Shown here piece by piece: positions 42,958 through 53,744 of a stretch of 64,000 bases of DNA. Source of the stretch: Shewanella marinintestina. Lineage in GTDB: Bacteria > Pseudomonadota > Gammaproteobacteria > Enterobacterales > Shewanellaceae. The notes under the pieces were generated by a model. That model did no database searches. It was not told where the DNA came from and saw nothing but the letters and a program-made list of their open reading frames with translations. The first letter of the stretch is position 1; the number at the start of each line of letters is the position of its first letter. Location: NCBI RefSeq assembly GCF_023283845.1, contig NZ_JAKILC010000003.1:1-64000 (forward strand), read 5' to 3'. Position numbers and translations under genes: made by a program.

Positions 42958-43466
42958 AACGCTTCGCTCCAAGGGCGGGCTACGTCCTACTAGGAAATCA
43001 AAAGCAAAACAGAGTTGCCTTTGACCTTACAGCTCTTTCCAGCAGTTACTTGTCTGGCTTTTATCGGTCTGTAACCATCTGCCTTCCGTGAGTGAGCTTG
43101 CGAACGTTCCGTAATCAGTGAGGCCGCAGGCCGTTCCGCTTTACCGTCTCAGCTCTCACCTAGAACCTGCTTGCCCTAGAACCTAGGTAATTCTTAGCCT
43201 TAACCGTCAGCGCAGCGTTCCGTGAGTGAGCCCGCGAACGTTCCGTAATCAATGAGGCAGCAGGCCGTTCTGCTTTACCATCTTTGCTCTTACCTAGGCC
43301 TACTTTCCAAGAACCTAGGCTCTTCTTAGCCCTAACCGTCAGCGCAGCGTTCCGTGAATGAGCCTGCGAACGTTCCGTAATCAGTGAGGCCGCAGGCCGT
43401 TCCGTTTTACTATCTTTGCTTATCGTCTTTGCTCTTACCTAGGACCTGCTTTTCCTAGAACCTAGG
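42958..43466 (+). repeat. intergenic repeat family, copies 3a, 3b and 3c in tandem
   Basis: After the CGCTTCGCTCC / TACGTCCTACTAGG module (42958-43012), three core units start near 43071, 43201 and 43333, with a period of about 130 bp. Each contains the CGTTCCGTGA-type and GAACGTTCCGTAATCA-type words, a GAGGCCGCAGGCCGTTCCGC palindrome, and CCTAGAACCTAGG-like ends. I find no coding sequence in this 553-bp gap. Confidence 0.9.
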
Positions 43467-43472
43467 ACCTTC

Positions 43473-44483
43473 TTAGCCTTTCAAATAATACGCTTTATAC
43501 CAATCAGCAAACTTTTGTACGCCTTCTTCAACGCTAGTTTGTGGCTTATAACCCACAGTCTTAAACAAGTCTTCAGTATCTGCCCAAGTTGAATGAACAT
43601 CACCAGGCTGCATGTCCATCATATTTTTAATGGCTTCAATTCCCAGAGATTTTTCTAGCGCAGATATATAATCCATCAATTTAACCGGGCTACCGTTGCC
43701 GATATTGAACACACGGTAAGGCGCTGAACTAGTTGCGGGTGTAGCATGTTCAGCTTTCCACTCTGGATTAGCTGCTGGGATACAATCTTGAATACGGATG
43801 ATTCCTTCGACAATATCATCAATATAAGTGAAGTCTCGGCTTAGATTTCCGTGATTGTAAACATCAATAGGTTCACCTTTGACTATCTTATTGGTGAACT
43901 TTAGCAGCGCCATATCAGGACGACTCCATGGACCGTAAACAGTAAAAAAACGCAAGCCTGTAGTCGGGATCCCATAAAGATGAGAATAAGTGTGTGACAT
44001 CAGCTCATTGGCTTTTTTAGTCGCCGCATATAAAGAGATTGGATGATCAACACTGTCATCTGTTGAGAACGGCATTTTTGAGTTAAGACCATAAACAGAA
44101 CTTGAAGATGCATACACTAAGTGCTTGATCTTGTGATTACGACAGCCTTCCAGAATAGTTAAATGGCCAACCAAATTACTATCGGCATAAGCCATAGGAT
44201 TATCAATAGAGTAACGCACACCCGCTTGCGCCGCTAGGTGGACAACTCTATCAAAACCTTCATCAGCAAACAGTTCAGCGATGCCTTCCCTATCCGCCAA
44301 ATCTAATTTCTTAAATGAAAAAAGAGCTTGTGACTCTAGATTTTTAAGGCGATCTAATTTTAAATTTACATCATAATAATCGTTGATATTATCGATACCA
44401 ACCACTTCATGACCAGCCGCACATAAGCGCTCACTCACTTTAGCACCGATAAAACCTGCTGCACCTGTTACTAAATACTTCAT
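43473..44483 (-). CDS. UDP-glucuronate 4-epimerase
   Basis: The 336-aa SDR epimerase has G-A-A-G-F-I-G at residues 7-13, S-S-S-S-V-Y-G, Y-A-A-T-K, and the D-N-I-N-D-Y-Y-D-V-N-L-K segment typical of GalA-forming epimerases. It should convert UDP-glucuronate, made by the neighbouring ugd gene, to UDP-galacturonate. GAGA precedes the ATG. A second, divergent relative begins at the right edge of the window. The gene is bracketed by intergenic repeats on both sides. Confidence 0.92.
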   Translation of the reverse strand: MKYLVTGAAGFIGAKVSERLCAAGHEVVGIDNINDYYDVNLKLDRLKNLESQALFSFKKLDLADREGIAELFADEGFDRVVHLAAQAGVRYSIDNPMAYADSNLVGHLTILEGCRNHKIKHLVYASSSSVYGLNSKMPFSTDDSVDHPISLYAATKKANELMSHTYSHLYGIPTTGLRFFTVYGPWSRPDMALLKFTNKIVKGEPIDVYNHGNLSRDFTYIDDIVEGIIRIQDCIPAANPEWKAEHATPATSSAPYRVFNIGNGSPVKLMDYISALEKSLGIEAIKNMMDMQPGDVHSTWADTEDLFKTVGYKPQTSVEEGVQKFADWYKAYYLKG

Positions 44484-44504
44484 AAAATTCTCTTTTTCTT
44501 AAAA

Positions 44505-44745
44505 ACAAGGTTCTAGGACCTAGGGCGCTCCGCTCCGAGGACGGACTACGTCCTACTAGGGAAATCAAAAACAAAACAGCGTTGCCTTCGAGCTTACAGC
44601 TTTTAACCGTCAGCGCAGCGTTCCGTACTCCGTAAGTAAAGCGTTTTGTAGGCCGCAGGCCGTTCCGCTTTTCCGTTTCAGCTTGTCCCGCTTTTGCTTT
44701 AATCTTCTTAGTTTTTTACCTAGAACCTTTCTTTCCCTATGATCT
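44505..44745 (+). repeat. intergenic repeat family, copy 4 (composite)
   Basis: GTTCTAGGACCTAGGGCGCT opens the copy. The CGCTCCGAGGACGGACTACGTCC module and AATCAAAAACAAAAC follow. The core AACCGTCAGCGCAGCGTTCC starts at 44604, and the copy ends with GCCGCAGGCCGTTCCGC and CCTAGAACC words. It fills most of the 270-bp gap between the epimerase and ugd genes. Confidence 0.87.
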
Positions 44746-44753
44746 TCTTTGAA

Positions 44754-45920
44754 TCAATCCGATCCAAACAGATCACGTGTGTAGACTTTGCCAGCAACAT
44801 CCGCAAGCTCGTCAACCATTCGGTTCGATACTATGACATCCGCAACTTGCTTAAATTCATTCAGGTCTTGCATTACACGAGAATTAAAAAACTCTGGCTC
44901 GGTAAGTACAGGCTCAAAAACAACAACCTCAATCCCTTTAGCCTTTATGCGCTTCATAATGCCTTGAATAGAAGATGCGCGGAAGTTATCAGAACCTGAC
45001 TTCATAATTAATCGATATACACCAACTATTTTAGGCTTCTTTTTAATAATTGAATCAGCAATAAAGTCTTTACGGGTAGAATTAGCATCAACAATCGCAC
45101 TAATAAGACTGTTCGGCACATCCTGATAATTTGCGCGTAGTTGCTTTGTGTCTTTAGGTAAACAGTAACCACCATAACCAAAAGACGGGTTATTATAATG
45201 GCTGCCAATACGCGGGTCTAAGCCTACACCTTCAATAATTTGACGTGTATCAAGGCCATGAGACTCTGCATAGCTATCCAATTCATTAAAGTAGGCTACG
45301 CGCATCGCAAGATAAGTATTTGAAAATAGCTTAACGGCTTCAGCTTCTGTCGATTCAGTATAAAGAATATCGATGTTCTCTTTTACAGCAGCTTGGCTGA
45401 GTAAGTTAGCGAAGACTTCTGCACGATCGGAACGCTCACCGATAATAATACGCGACGGATGTAAATTGTCGTAAAGTGCTCGACCTTCGCGTAAAAACTC
45501 TGGTGAGAAAAGAATATTCTGAGAACCAAACCTTTGTTTTACTGACTCAGTGTACCCAACAGGTACGGTTGACTTAATAATCATAACTGCATTGGGGTTA
45601 ATAGCCATGACATCTTGAATAACAGCTTCAACTGAAGACGTATTAAAGTAATTGGACTCCGTGTCATAATCTGTAGGTGTTGCAATCACGACATAATCAG
45701 CGTCTTGATAAGCTAGCTTCTTATCTAATGTAGCGGCAAGATCAAGCTTACGGTTAGATAAGTAATCCTCAATTTCAGCATCTGCTATAGGAGATTGCCT
45801 ATTATTAATCATTTCCACTTTTTCAGGGACGATATCAACTGCAACGACGGTATTATTCTGAGCCAATAATACCGCGTTTGAAAGGCCCACATAGCCTGTT
45901 CCTGCTATAGCAATTTTCAT
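44754..45920 (-). CDS. ugd: UDP-glucose 6-dehydrogenase
   Basis: This 388-aa enzyme oxidises UDP-glucose to UDP-glucuronate. It has the N-terminal G-T-G-Y-V-G-L-S, the substrate region F-S-P-E-F-L-R-E-G and the catalytic cysteine in G-G-Y-C-L-P-K-D-T near residue 250. AAAGG precedes the ATG. Together with galU and the adjacent epimerase it supplies uronic acid nucleotides for the surface polysaccharide. Confidence 0.95.
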   Translation of the reverse strand: MKIAIAGTGYVGLSNAVLLAQNNTVVAVDIVPEKVEMINNRQSPIADAEIEDYLSNRKLDLAATLDKKLAYQDADYVVIATPTDYDTESNYFNTSSVEAVIQDVMAINPNAVMIIKSTVPVGYTESVKQRFGSQNILFSPEFLREGRALYDNLHPSRIIIGERSDRAEVFANLLSQAAVKENIDILYTESTEAEAVKLFSNTYLAMRVAYFNELDSYAESHGLDTRQIIEGVGLDPRIGSHYNNPSFGYGGYCLPKDTKQLRANYQDVPNSLISAIVDANSTRKDFIADSIIKKKPKIVGVYRLIMKSGSDNFRASSIQGIMKRIKAKGIEVVVFEPVLTEPEFFNSRVMQDLNEFKQVADVIVSNRMVDELADVAGKVYTRDLFGSD

Positions 45921-46108
45921 TTTAAAACCTTTAAAAAAATGTCAGCGTAAATTACCACTAAACAACCAAAAAATCTTGTTTAGTGGTTACAGACTAAGGG
46001 ATCTGTGATTCTAAATACTCAGATCACTTTTATCTTTTCAAAAAGCCCCTGACAGCGAGACTCCACCTTTTTAACTTTAGCAATTATTGAGTCAATTACT
46101 CATTGCCG

Positions 46109-47149
46109 CTATTCCGAAACTTTGGTTTCTTGTTCAATATACCACTCTATCGTTTTCTTTAATCCAGCTTCAAATGACTCCAAAGGTGCCCAGTTCAACT
46201 CTTTTTCAACCTTACTGGAGTCAACGGAATATCGTACATCATGCCCAGGCCTATCTTTAACATGAACAATAAGTTGCTTAAACCCAAGAGGATGTCCGCT
46301 AGCGGCCAATGAATTAGGGTTATCAGGTACTAACTTTTCAAGAAGCTCACAAATCGCGTTAACTATATCAATATTGCGTTTTTCACAGTTGCCACCAATA
46401 TTATAAGTCTGACCAACAACTCCGTCAGTTAACACGCTATAGAGCGCTTTAACATGATCTTCAACATACAACCAATCACGGACTTGTAAGCCATTACCAT
46501 AGACAGGAATAGGCATGCCAGCTAACGCATTGCTAATGGTCTGCGGGATCAATTTTTCTTTATGTTGAAACGGACCATAATTGTTAGAGCAGTTACTGAC
46601 AACGATTGGTAATCCATAAGTTCGATACCAAGCGCGAACTAAATGATCTGACGCAGCCTTGCTTGCAGAATAGGGAGAACTCGGATCATAGCGACTACTT
46701 TCAGTAAATGAAGCGCCCTCTTCCAAGTCTCCATACACTTCATCTGTTGAGATATGATGAAAACGAAAACACTCTCTTTTATCTTTAGCTAGTGAGGCGT
46801 GATACTCACGACTTGCTTCAAGCAACGTATATGTACCAATAATATTGGTTTGCATAAACTCACCAGCACCATTGATAGAGCGATCAACATGGCTTTCCGC
46901 GGCTAAATGCATTAGACAATCTGGTTGATACTCTTTAAGTACTCGAGTAACAAAAGCACGATCACAAATGTCGCCTAACGCAAAATGGTAGCGTTTAGAA
47001 GACGCTATACCAATAAGGCTTTCAGTATTACTCGCATAAGTTAATTTATCTAAATTAACCACACGATGTTCGGTATGATTGAGCAGAAACCGTATTAATG
47101 CCGAACCAATAAACCCTGAGCCACCAGTGACTAATATGACCTTACTCAT
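46109..47149 (-). CDS. rmlB: dTDP-glucose 4,6-dehydratase
   Basis: This 346-aa SDR dehydratase makes dTDP-4-keto-6-deoxyglucose. It has G-G-S-G-F-I-G near residue 8, [10 protein letters not shown], the catalytic S-T-D-E-V-Y-G-D-L and Y-S-A-S-K-A. It starts 12 bp after the rmlA stop codon, forming an rmlA-rmlB operon. Confidence 0.96.
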   Translation of the reverse strand: MSKVILVTGGSGFIGSALIRFLLNHTEHRVVNLDKLTYASNTESLIGIASSKRYHFALGDICDRAFVTRVLKEYQPDCLMHLAAESHVDRSINGAGEFMQTNIIGTYTLLEASREYHASLAKDKRECFRFHHISTDEVYGDLEEGASFTESSRYDPSSPYSASKAASDHLVRAWYRTYGLPIVVSNCSNNYGPFQHKEKLIPQTISNALAGMPIPVYGNGLQVRDWLYVEDHVKALYSVLTDGVVGQTYNIGGNCEKRNIDIVNAICELLEKLVPDNPNSLAASGHPLGFKQLIVHVKDRPGHDVRYSVDSSKVEKELNWAPLESFEAGLKKTIEWYIEQETKVSE

Positions 47150-47161
47150 GAGTCAATCTCA

Positions 47162-48067
47162 TCATTTATCTTGTACCAAATTAAGCAAGTACTGCCCGTA
47201 GCTATTGTGCGCCATTGTCTGAGCTAAGCGAACAATATCACCATCTGACAACCAATTACTTCGCCAAGCAATCTCTTCTAAACAAGCAATCTTTAAACCT
47301 TGAACCGTTTGTATGGTTTGTACATAAGAAGATGCTTGTTGCAAACTATCAAATGTGCCGGTATCCAACCAAGCAAATCCACGGCCTAACTTTTCAACCT
47401 TTAGCTCACCCAACTGTAAATACGCTTTATTGATATCAGTGATCTCTAACTCTTGTCGCGCTGATGGTGCTAAATTCTTGGCAATATTGACCACTTTGCT
47501 ATCGTAAAAATAAAGGCCCGTGACAGCCCAATTTGATTGAGGCTGTACAGGTTTCTCTTCAATAGACTGGGCGTTAAAGTCCTTATCAAACTCAACAACT
47601 CCAAACCTTTCAGCTTGATCCACTTGATAAGCAAAAATTGTCGCACCAACTCGCCGCTTAGCAGCAGATTTTAAAGACTGACTAAAGCCTTGCCCATAAA
47701 AAATATTATCTCCTAAAATGAGGCATACACTGTCATTGCCGATGAAGCTTTCCGCAATAATAAATGCTTGGGCAATACCTTCAGGCTTTTCCTGAATAGC
47801 AAAAGTCAGCTGTACACCAAAATCGCTACCGTCACCAAGAAGGCGTTGAAATAATATTGATTCTTCAGCAGTAGTTATAATCAATATGTCTCTAATCCCC
47901 GCCAGCATCAATACTGATAACGGGTAATAAATCATCGGTTTGTCATAAACAGGCAATAGTTGTTTAGAGATCCCACGAGTAATAGGATAAAGGCGTGAAC
48001 CTGCACCACCAGCTAACACTATCCCTTTAGTCGTATGATTACCCACAATATTTTCCAAATGAAGCAC
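47162..48067 (-). CDS. rmlA: glucose-1-phosphate thymidylyltransferase
   Basis: This 301-aa enzyme makes dTDP-glucose and starts the rhamnose pathway. It carries [34 protein letters not shown] and V-E-K-P-like E-E-K-P motifs. The N terminus has about ten more residues than typical RmlA. rmlB follows 12 bp downstream. Confidence 0.96.
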   Translation of the reverse strand: MLHLENIVGNHTTKGIVLAGGAGSRLYPITRGISKQLLPVYDKPMIYYPLSVLMLAGIRDILIITTAEESILFQRLLGDGSDFGVQLTFAIQEKPEGIAQAFIIAESFIGNDSVCLILGDNIFYGQGFSQSLKSAAKRRVGATIFAYQVDQAERFGVVEFDKDFNAQSIEEKPVQPQSNWAVTGLYFYDSKVVNIAKNLAPSARQELEITDINKAYLQLGELKVEKLGRGFAWLDTGTFDSLQQASSYVQTIQTVQGLKIACLEEIAWRSNWLSDGDIVRLAQTMAHNSYGQYLLNLVQDK

Positions 48068-48200
48068 CTAACAATAAGGTTTCGATACAATACAAATTAA
48101 CGCTACATGTAAACAATCACTACATGAGACGTAACGATTTCAAGGCAATATTTAATCAGCACAAACTGTTCCTAACCATTAATTAGGCTTTGAAAACGAC

Positions 48201-48226
48201 AAAAACCAGCTCAACGAGCTGGCTTT
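48201..48226 (-). terminator. terminator after the wbpM-like gene
   Basis: On the minus strand a stem (CCAGCTC with GAGCTGG, 3-nt loop) is followed by T5. It lies 23 bp past the stop codon of the gene ending at 48249. Confidence 0.88.
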
Positions 48227-48248
48227 TAAATAACGCTATTGAGTTTAG

Positions 48249-50222
48249 TTAAGAGACTATAGAAAGCACTTTTTTAGCTTCAGAACTTGGTGCTTGTTCA
48301 CCATCACGTTGTTGCCAAACCAAATCACAAATGCCATCAGTCGGATTAAAGCCTGTAGGTGCACTCAACAAAATTTCTCTGATAGTCTCATGCTGAAATT
48401 CATGACATGCTGTATCAAGTTTTTTCAGAATAACCTCAAGTTCTTGCCAAGGTAAGTACTGTTCATTGGCTGTCATGATCCGCTCATGATCGGTACCGGT
48501 AACATCGTCACCAATTAATAGTTCTTCATACAGTTTTTCACCTGGACGTAACCCACTAAATTCGATGCCGATATCACCTTCCGGATTAATATCATCTTTA
48601 ACATCAAACCCGCTTAATCGGATCATTTTTGCTGCTAAATCGACAATCTTAACTGAGTTGCCCATATCTAAAACAAATACATCACCGCCTTTCCCCATAG
48701 CGCCCGCTTGAATTACCAGCTGAGATGCTTCTGGGATCGTCATAAAGAAACGCGTAATTTCAGGATGCGTTACGGTAACCGGACCACCTGTAGCAATCTG
48801 CTTTCTAAATAATGGCACAACAGAACCTGACGACCCCAACACATTACCAAAACGTACCATACAAAAACGAGTGGAGTGTGATTCGTTAGCTAAAGCTTGT
48901 AACCCAAGCTCTGCTAAACGCTTAGTGGTGCCCATCACATTGGTTGGTCGAACGGCTTTATCGGTAGAGATAAGAACAAATGTTTCTACTTTTGCTGCTA
49001 TCGCAGCTTGAGCAGTATAAAGCGTACCAAATACGTTATTGCGAACGCCTTCAACAACATTGTGCTCAACTAATGGCACATGTTTGTATGCAGCGGCATG
49101 ATAAACCGTTTGCACCTCAAAGGCTTCCATAACCGCTGTTATACGATTTTTACGCTGAACTGAGCCTAGCATCGGGTAGATCTCAATATCTAATCCAAGA
49201 CTCGTCGCCATTGCAGAGAGTTCTCGTTCAATTGAATACAAACCAAATTCTGACAGCTCGAATAACACCAGCTTTTTAGGTGATTGCTTAATAATTTGAC
49301 GACATAACTCAGAACCAATAGAACCACCAGCCCCTGTCACCATGACCACTTTATCTTTGATATTCGCCGTCATTAAATCATCACGTGGGCTAACACTGTC
49401 ACGCCCAAGAAGATCATCAATTTCAACTTCTTTAATATCACTATAAAGCTTATTGCCGCTGACTAAGTCGGCCATTGCAGGTAACGTCAGCACCTGTACA
49501 GCAAGCTGCTCTAATGACAACAAAATCTCTTTTCTACGCGAGCGTGATGCACTAGGTAGTGCCAGCAACACTTTCGTTGCTTGTTTTTCACGAATAAGCT
49601 TGCGCATGATTGACGGTGAATGCACATGCACACCTTGAATGACAGTACCATGCAAGGTGGTATCGTCATCAACGAAAGCAAAAGGGTAATATTCGTGACT
49701 TTGTACTAAAGCGGTGACCAGTTGGCGACCACTCACTCCTGCGCCATAAATAATGACAGGTTCACCGACCCGCTTCATTCCTGTGCCAACAAAAGCGCGT
49801 ACCATGGTACGTGTACCACCAATAAACACGATTGAGAACGCGGCGTAGATAATAGGTACCGTTCTCGGCAATTGTGACTCAAAATAGTAAGCGAATAATA
49901 CTAAGCTAACGGTAGAGACTAGTACCCCCAACAAAATAGCAGTGAGTGCTTGTAACCCCATATAGCGTAATACCGCGCGGTATAGCCCAAGTTTGGCAAA
50001 TCCTAGAATACTTATTGGCACCACACTAACAGCAAGTAACCAGTAGCTACCATTGGTTAATGCGCTGATATCGTCCACACGCACGAGTACCGCGCCCCAA
50101 AACGCTATTACTAAAAATAACGAGTCGATTAAGACACTAACAATTCGTTTTTCCACTCGTTTTAACGAAAACAAACACTGCAAAAAATCCATTTTTTGAT
50201 CCATTTGGCTCTGAGGCTTCAT
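48249..50222 (-). CDS. nucleotide-sugar 4,6-dehydratase, WbpM/CapD-type membrane protein
   Basis: The 657-aa protein has four or so N-terminal membrane helices (residues 25-130), a CoA-binding-like Rossmann segment (150-260; G-A-G-V-S-G-R-Q-L), and a C-terminal SDR dehydratase (290-580) with G-A-G-G-S-I-G-S-E-L and S-T-D-K-A-V-R-P-T-N. The catalytic triad uses Met/Lys in place of Tyr/Lys (V-M-G-T-T-K-R), as in WbpM. It converts UDP-GlcNAc to a 4-keto-6-deoxy sugar for QuiNAc/FucNAc-type residues. Confidence 0.92.
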   Translation of the reverse strand: MKPQSQMDQKMDFLQCLFSLKRVEKRIVSVLIDSLFLVIAFWGAVLVRVDDISALTNGSYWLLAVSVVPISILGFAKLGLYRAVLRYMGLQALTAILLGVLVSTVSLVLFAYYFESQLPRTVPIIYAAFSIVFIGGTRTMVRAFVGTGMKRVGEPVIIYGAGVSGRQLVTALVQSHEYYPFAFVDDDTTLHGTVIQGVHVHSPSIMRKLIREKQATKVLLALPSASRSRRKEILLSLEQLAVQVLTLPAMADLVSGNKLYSDIKEVEIDDLLGRDSVSPRDDLMTANIKDKVVMVTGAGGSIGSELCRQIIKQSPKKLVLFELSEFGLYSIERELSAMATSLGLDIEIYPMLGSVQRKNRITAVMEAFEVQTVYHAAAYKHVPLVEHNVVEGVRNNVFGTLYTAQAAIAAKVETFVLISTDKAVRPTNVMGTTKRLAELGLQALANESHSTRFCMVRFGNVLGSSGSVVPLFRKQIATGGPVTVTHPEITRFFMTIPEASQLVIQAGAMGKGGDVFVLDMGNSVKIVDLAAKMIRLSGFDVKDDINPEGDIGIEFSGLRPGEKLYEELLIGDDVTGTDHERIMTANEQYLPWQELEVILKKLDTACHEFQHETIREILLSAPTGFNPTDGICDLVWQQRDGEQAPSSEAKKVLSIVS

Positions 50223-50876
50223 AAAATACGACTACTTAGTAACTGAGAAATAATGATATAGCGGGGCGGATAATAGCATATTTCAATACCAAAGTGCTGC
50301 TAGCACTCAACTAAAAATGACCCACTTAGCTAAAAAAACCGCAACCTAAGTTAGGCAAGTATCGTGGGGACGTAAACAGTACACTTTTCCAACGATGATA
50401 GGGGATCCGCTATCCTCTGGTTCACTTGCTATAATGCCAATAAACTCAAGTCTCTGCGCTGACAAGATAATAATGTGCCCGATAATAAGTATAGGCCTTA
50501 TATAACAACACCGTTGTGGTTAAATTCAATATGAGCCAATCGCCTACACAGCTTAGGGAAGAAGCCTTACTATTCCAGCTGCTTTAATGAGGAGTAATCT
50601 CGATTACTTGATTGATTAAACGTAGTCAAAAGCACTTTTTGATTTAACTTGAAGCTCATATTCGCTGAGCTATAGAAAATAAGCATACACAAGGCTCACC
50701 ACTTATCGATTTTTCGTCTCTCAGCGTGTTGAACCATTTGCGTTTAATTTTCGCTTAGTTAATCAAAATCATCCTAGATTAAGGCAACTTAAAGGACATG
50801 TGTACTCTTGCTCAATATGACATAAAAAATGTTATCCCGATTCAACCGTATAGCGTTAATGACGTCAGTATCCAAA
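50223..50876. other. non-coding region at the left edge of the island
   Basis: This 654-bp AT-rich stretch contains the promoter of the wbpM-like gene and probably the left boundary of the island. I see no reading frame that looks coding, no RNA gene, and no clear attachment site or JUMPstart/ops element. Confidence 0.5.
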
Positions 50877-51239
50877 TTATTCAATATATTTGAACTCTTT
50901 AAATAGTTCATCTTTTGTGAAATTGTCACGCGGTAAAATAGCGGCATATAAACCAACACCTCTTAACACCCTGTTGAGCACACAAACATTCGCTTTTGAC
51001 CTATCGCTTTCTATTTCGGAGAGTATTTTTCTAGTGACACCGACCATCCGCGCATATTGCTCTTGGTTAAGTGACAACAGTTCAACCCGTAAAAACCTCA
51101 GAGCCTGTCCAGTTGTTTTTGTCCCTGTTAGCAAATCCCGACTCACAGCTAACATCAGTGCATCTTTTTCATTAGGGCCCATTTTTGAACGTTTAGCACT
51201 CAAAGTAGGGCGCCCTGCATTACCCGATGACTTTTCCAT
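50877..51239 (-). CDS. XRE-family helix-turn-helix regulator
   Basis: The 120-aa protein has a Cro/CI-type HTH at about residues 50-105 (L-N-Q-E-Q-Y-A-R-M-V-G-V-T, then S-E-I-E-S-D-R-S-K). A charged, glycine-rich N-terminal extension precedes it. Starts at 51260 or 51239 are possible; 51239 gives a more usual N terminus. It stands alone with no HipA-like or toxin partner directly attached. It may repress island genes or the Fic unit downstream; this is inference. Confidence 0.8.
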   Translation of the reverse strand: MEKSSGNAGRPTLSAKRSKMGPNEKDALMLAVSRDLLTGTKTTGQALRFLRVELLSLNQEQYARMVGVTRKILSEIESDRSKANVCVLNRVLRGVGLYAAILPRDNFTKDELFKEFKYIE

Positions 51240-51260
51240 TATTAACAACACTCTCATCAA

Positions 51261-51836
51261 TCATTTTTTAATTTATACATCCGAAATACGGTACTCTCGC
51301 ACAATTTGTGGGATCCCACTTTCATATATGAACGAGTTATTAAGCCCTCAATTCCTTGCGAGCAAATGAAAGTGCTTATGGGTAAAACAAATATGTCGAG
51401 TCAGTGTAAAACGTCTTCAAATTGTATTATATCCCTCCACATTATTATTCCCATAACCGCGCATTAATTGACAACAAATCGAATTGCTGAGTCATTTTAA
51501 GAACATTAAGTCAGTTTCTATAGATTTAATGAACCTAAAATAGCTCATTAAATATTGTGAACACGCACTCAAAATAGCGCTAAGGCGTTTTGACTATGCC
51601 TGATTTGAAAAGCAGCGCATTTTAAGCGTGCAATAAAAACACCATTATTTCCCTTTAAGCTCTGGGAGCTTAGCAAACTCCAGCGCTTAAAACTGAACAG
51701 TCTTTAACTATAGAACCATCTGAGGCTATGTTGACTAAGATATAAAATAACTTTATTTATCCCATGTGACGTTTTATTCAGAGCAACTAGATCATGTTGC
51801 TTTGTTAACGACCCAAAATCAGGCTCTTGTATCGAT
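51261..51836. other. non-coding region between the XRE gene and the Fic remnant
   Basis: Only short, low-quality frames are present. Bases around 51730-51765 faintly resemble the region downstream of the intact fic promoter near 54040, suggesting that the duplication behind the Fic remnant may extend here. Nothing else is recognisable. Confidence 0.35.
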
Positions 51837-51987
51837 AGGAGAGGTATCAAGCATACTTTGCCTATACTCCAATGACTTAGCTGATAGTCCCCGCAACAAA
51901 GTCCCCAGTTCAAGCCAGCTCGGAGGAGCCCCAATGCGGGCTTTGCCTGGTATATCCAGGCTATTTTGTTTGCTCCCATATCCATAT
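51837..51987 (-). pseudogene. decayed 5' fragment of a fic gene
   Basis: About 150 bp is clearly similar to the 5' end of the intact fic gene at 52629-53744. The shared part covers the segments encoding W-I-W-E-Q and L-L-G-K-V-S-A-Q-S-L-D-H-K-Q-S-M-L-D. The start codon is changed (ATA for ATG at 51987), several indels break the frame, and the remaining 900 bp of fic is missing. Confidence 0.75.
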
Positions 51988-52110
51988 AGACTGTTTTTTG
52001 ATTCGATTAAACACTCTATTCGGATCACAGTATGATGCGATTAGAAGGGGATCAAATCATCAACAGTCTGTCCATTAACAGGTTAACAGTTGTCACCCGC
52101 AACAAAGCAC
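51988..52110 (-). repeat. duplicated fic promoter region (remnant copy)
   Basis: This stretch matches 53745-53870 upstream of the intact fic gene. Both copies share GATTCGATTAAACACT, ATCACAGTATGATGCGATTA and the GTCTGTC-N-ATT-ACAGGTTAA words. The conserved ATCACAGTATGATGCGAT block may be a promoter or operator. Confidence 0.75.
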
Positions 52111-52628
52111 ACCGTAATCAATTGAAATAAATAACAATTAAAAACTAAATGGTTATACATTATTAGTTATATGTGCTCCCTCTGTGTCGATATTTAATAA
52201 CTTAATCTCCCCCTCAACAAGTAATAACCCAGCGACTACCTGAAGTAACCATCGCATCAAGGTGCAACAAAGTATTACTAAGAGTAACCATCAAGTTGCT
52301 ACTGCGAGCTTTTACTAAAAACAATGCGCATTGCTGCGACCTATAGTAAGAACAAACCGTTAAGAAGGTCACGGTATGGCGTCCAAATATTATTGATGGG
52401 GGGTGTAGTGGTGAACTAAAATTGCCAAAGGAATAGCCAAAATTATCCTGAATAACTTTGCCACCAGAAAGTGCATTACTTGGTGTTACGTTCACCACTG
52501 GAACCGTTACAGCTGCTGGAGGTGCCTTTCAAGATAGCGAGAGTTTCGATTGGTAATGCAGGTAAATGGTTAGCGCTATTGGTTGCGCACTAACAAATAC
52601 GCAACCCTAAATGTTAGCATTTTGGGCT
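52111..52628. other. non-coding region between the Fic remnant and fic
   Basis: A minus-strand frame of 94 codons (52214-52498) exists but has no recognisable family, no ribosome binding site and no good start. I do not call it a gene. An 18-bp word TAAATGGTTAGCGCTATT at 52563-52580 recurs at 53914-53931, on the other side of fic. Confidence 0.4.
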
Positions 52629-53744
52629 TCATCCATTTTGAGCAGTTTGATTTAGAATGTACCGGGTACTTCGGCCACCGGAACCTGATCTTTGCAAGCA
52701 GCCTATTTCTACTAAATAAGCAAGATGGCGCGATGCCGTGGGCTTACTGACTTTTGCAACTTTATGGTATTGACTCGTATTTATACCGTCCAGAAAGTCC
52801 CCATCTAACATACGATTAAGTACTTTCATATGCTCTGTCGTGAGTTTTGTTTGATCAACCGCTCTCCAGTAATTAACCTTTTGTATGGTTTGCTCAATAT
52901 CGTGTAAAACGTTGCTAAAAGTCTCATTAAGCACTTTACAAAACCAAACCAGCCACTGCGTAATATCAAGATCGCCTTTCTGCGTGCTCTCTAAGATTTC
53001 ATAGTAGCTTTTTCGGTTTGCCATGATCCCCACTGACATTGCATAAAATCGTACCGATAGTTTATCGGCTTGGGCTAAAGCCAAATCGGTGAGTAACCGA
53101 GTTATCCGACCATTGCCGTCATCTAAGGGATGCAAAGTCACAAACCAGAGGTGTGTTATTGCCGCTCTCAATAAAGGGTCAAGCAATGCATCTGTTTTCG
53201 ACTCATTAAACCAATCCTCAAAACGACTAAGCTCATCTTCAAGAACTGCTCTAGGCGGCGCTTCAAAGTGAACAACAGGCCGATCAATTCGTCCAGAAAC
53301 CACTTGCATAGGAGCATCACCTCGCCATTGTCCTCCTATCACAGGGTTAAAGATCGTGTCGCCTTTAGGAAACAATTTCTCATGCCACCCCAATAGTCGT
53401 TCGAGCGTAAATGACTCATCCAGACGCTCTACCGCATCAACCATGATCTCGGCTAATCCATCTGATTGCTCTGTTATAGGAAACGGTTTATCTTCAGACA
53501 CACCCAGTTTATTAGCAAGTGATGAACGTACCGAAAAAACATTTAGTTTCTCCCCCTCGATGGCACTCGAGTGAACAATATTGCTTAATAAAGTATCAAG
53601 CATACTTTGCTTATGATCCAATGACTGAGCAGAGACTTTACCCAACAAAATACCCTGATTAAGCCGAGTCTCCCTCAGGAGTGGCTCGATGCGTGCTTTG
53701 TCCCAGGTAAATACTGGCCACTCTGTTTGCTCCCATATCCACAT
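52629..53744 (-). CDS. Fic-domain AMPylase-type protein with N-terminal inhibitory helix
   Basis: The 371-aa protein has a DUF4172-like N-terminal part (residues 1-75), the inhibitory motif S-S-A-I-E-G-E near 59, a Fic core with H-P-L-D-D-G-N-G-R near 208 (Leu where Phe is usual), and a C-terminal winged helix (about 310-365). Such proteins transfer AMP to hydroxyl side chains of targets and are held inactive by the S/T-x3-E-G glutamate. I choose the ATG at 53744 (AAGAG upstream) over a GTG at 53771. It is an island cargo gene, perhaps regulatory or toxin-like. Confidence 0.87.
   Translation of the reverse strand: MWIWEQTEWPVFTWDKARIEPLLRETRLNQGILLGKVSAQSLDHKQSMLDTLLSNIVHSSAIEGEKLNVFSVRSSLANKLGVSEDKPFPITEQSDGLAEIMVDAVERLDESFTLERLLGWHEKLFPKGDTIFNPVIGGQWRGDAPMQVVSGRIDRPVVHFEAPPRAVLEDELSRFEDWFNESKTDALLDPLLRAAITHLWFVTLHPLDDGNGRITRLLTDLALAQADKLSVRFYAMSVGIMANRKSYYEILESTQKGDLDITQWLVWFCKVLNETFSNVLHDIEQTIQKVNYWRAVDQTKLTTEHMKVLNRMLDGDFLDGINTSQYHKVAKVSKPTASRHLAYLVEIGCLQRSGSGGRSTRYILNQTAQNG

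Noticed and set aside
41158-44745. Intergenic repeats considered as a CRISPR array
   Set aside because: The units are long (about 130 bp), composite, imperfect and without unique spacers of constant length. No cas genes are present.
50223-50876. Search for a JUMPstart/ops (RfaH) element upstream of the wbpM-like gene
   Set aside because: No GGCGGTAG-type core was found on the relevant strand.
52214-52498. 94-codon minus-strand frame between the Fic remnant and fic
   Set aside because: It has a poor start, no ribosome binding site and no recognisable motif, and it lies in a decayed region. It could be a remnant, but I cannot support it as a gene.
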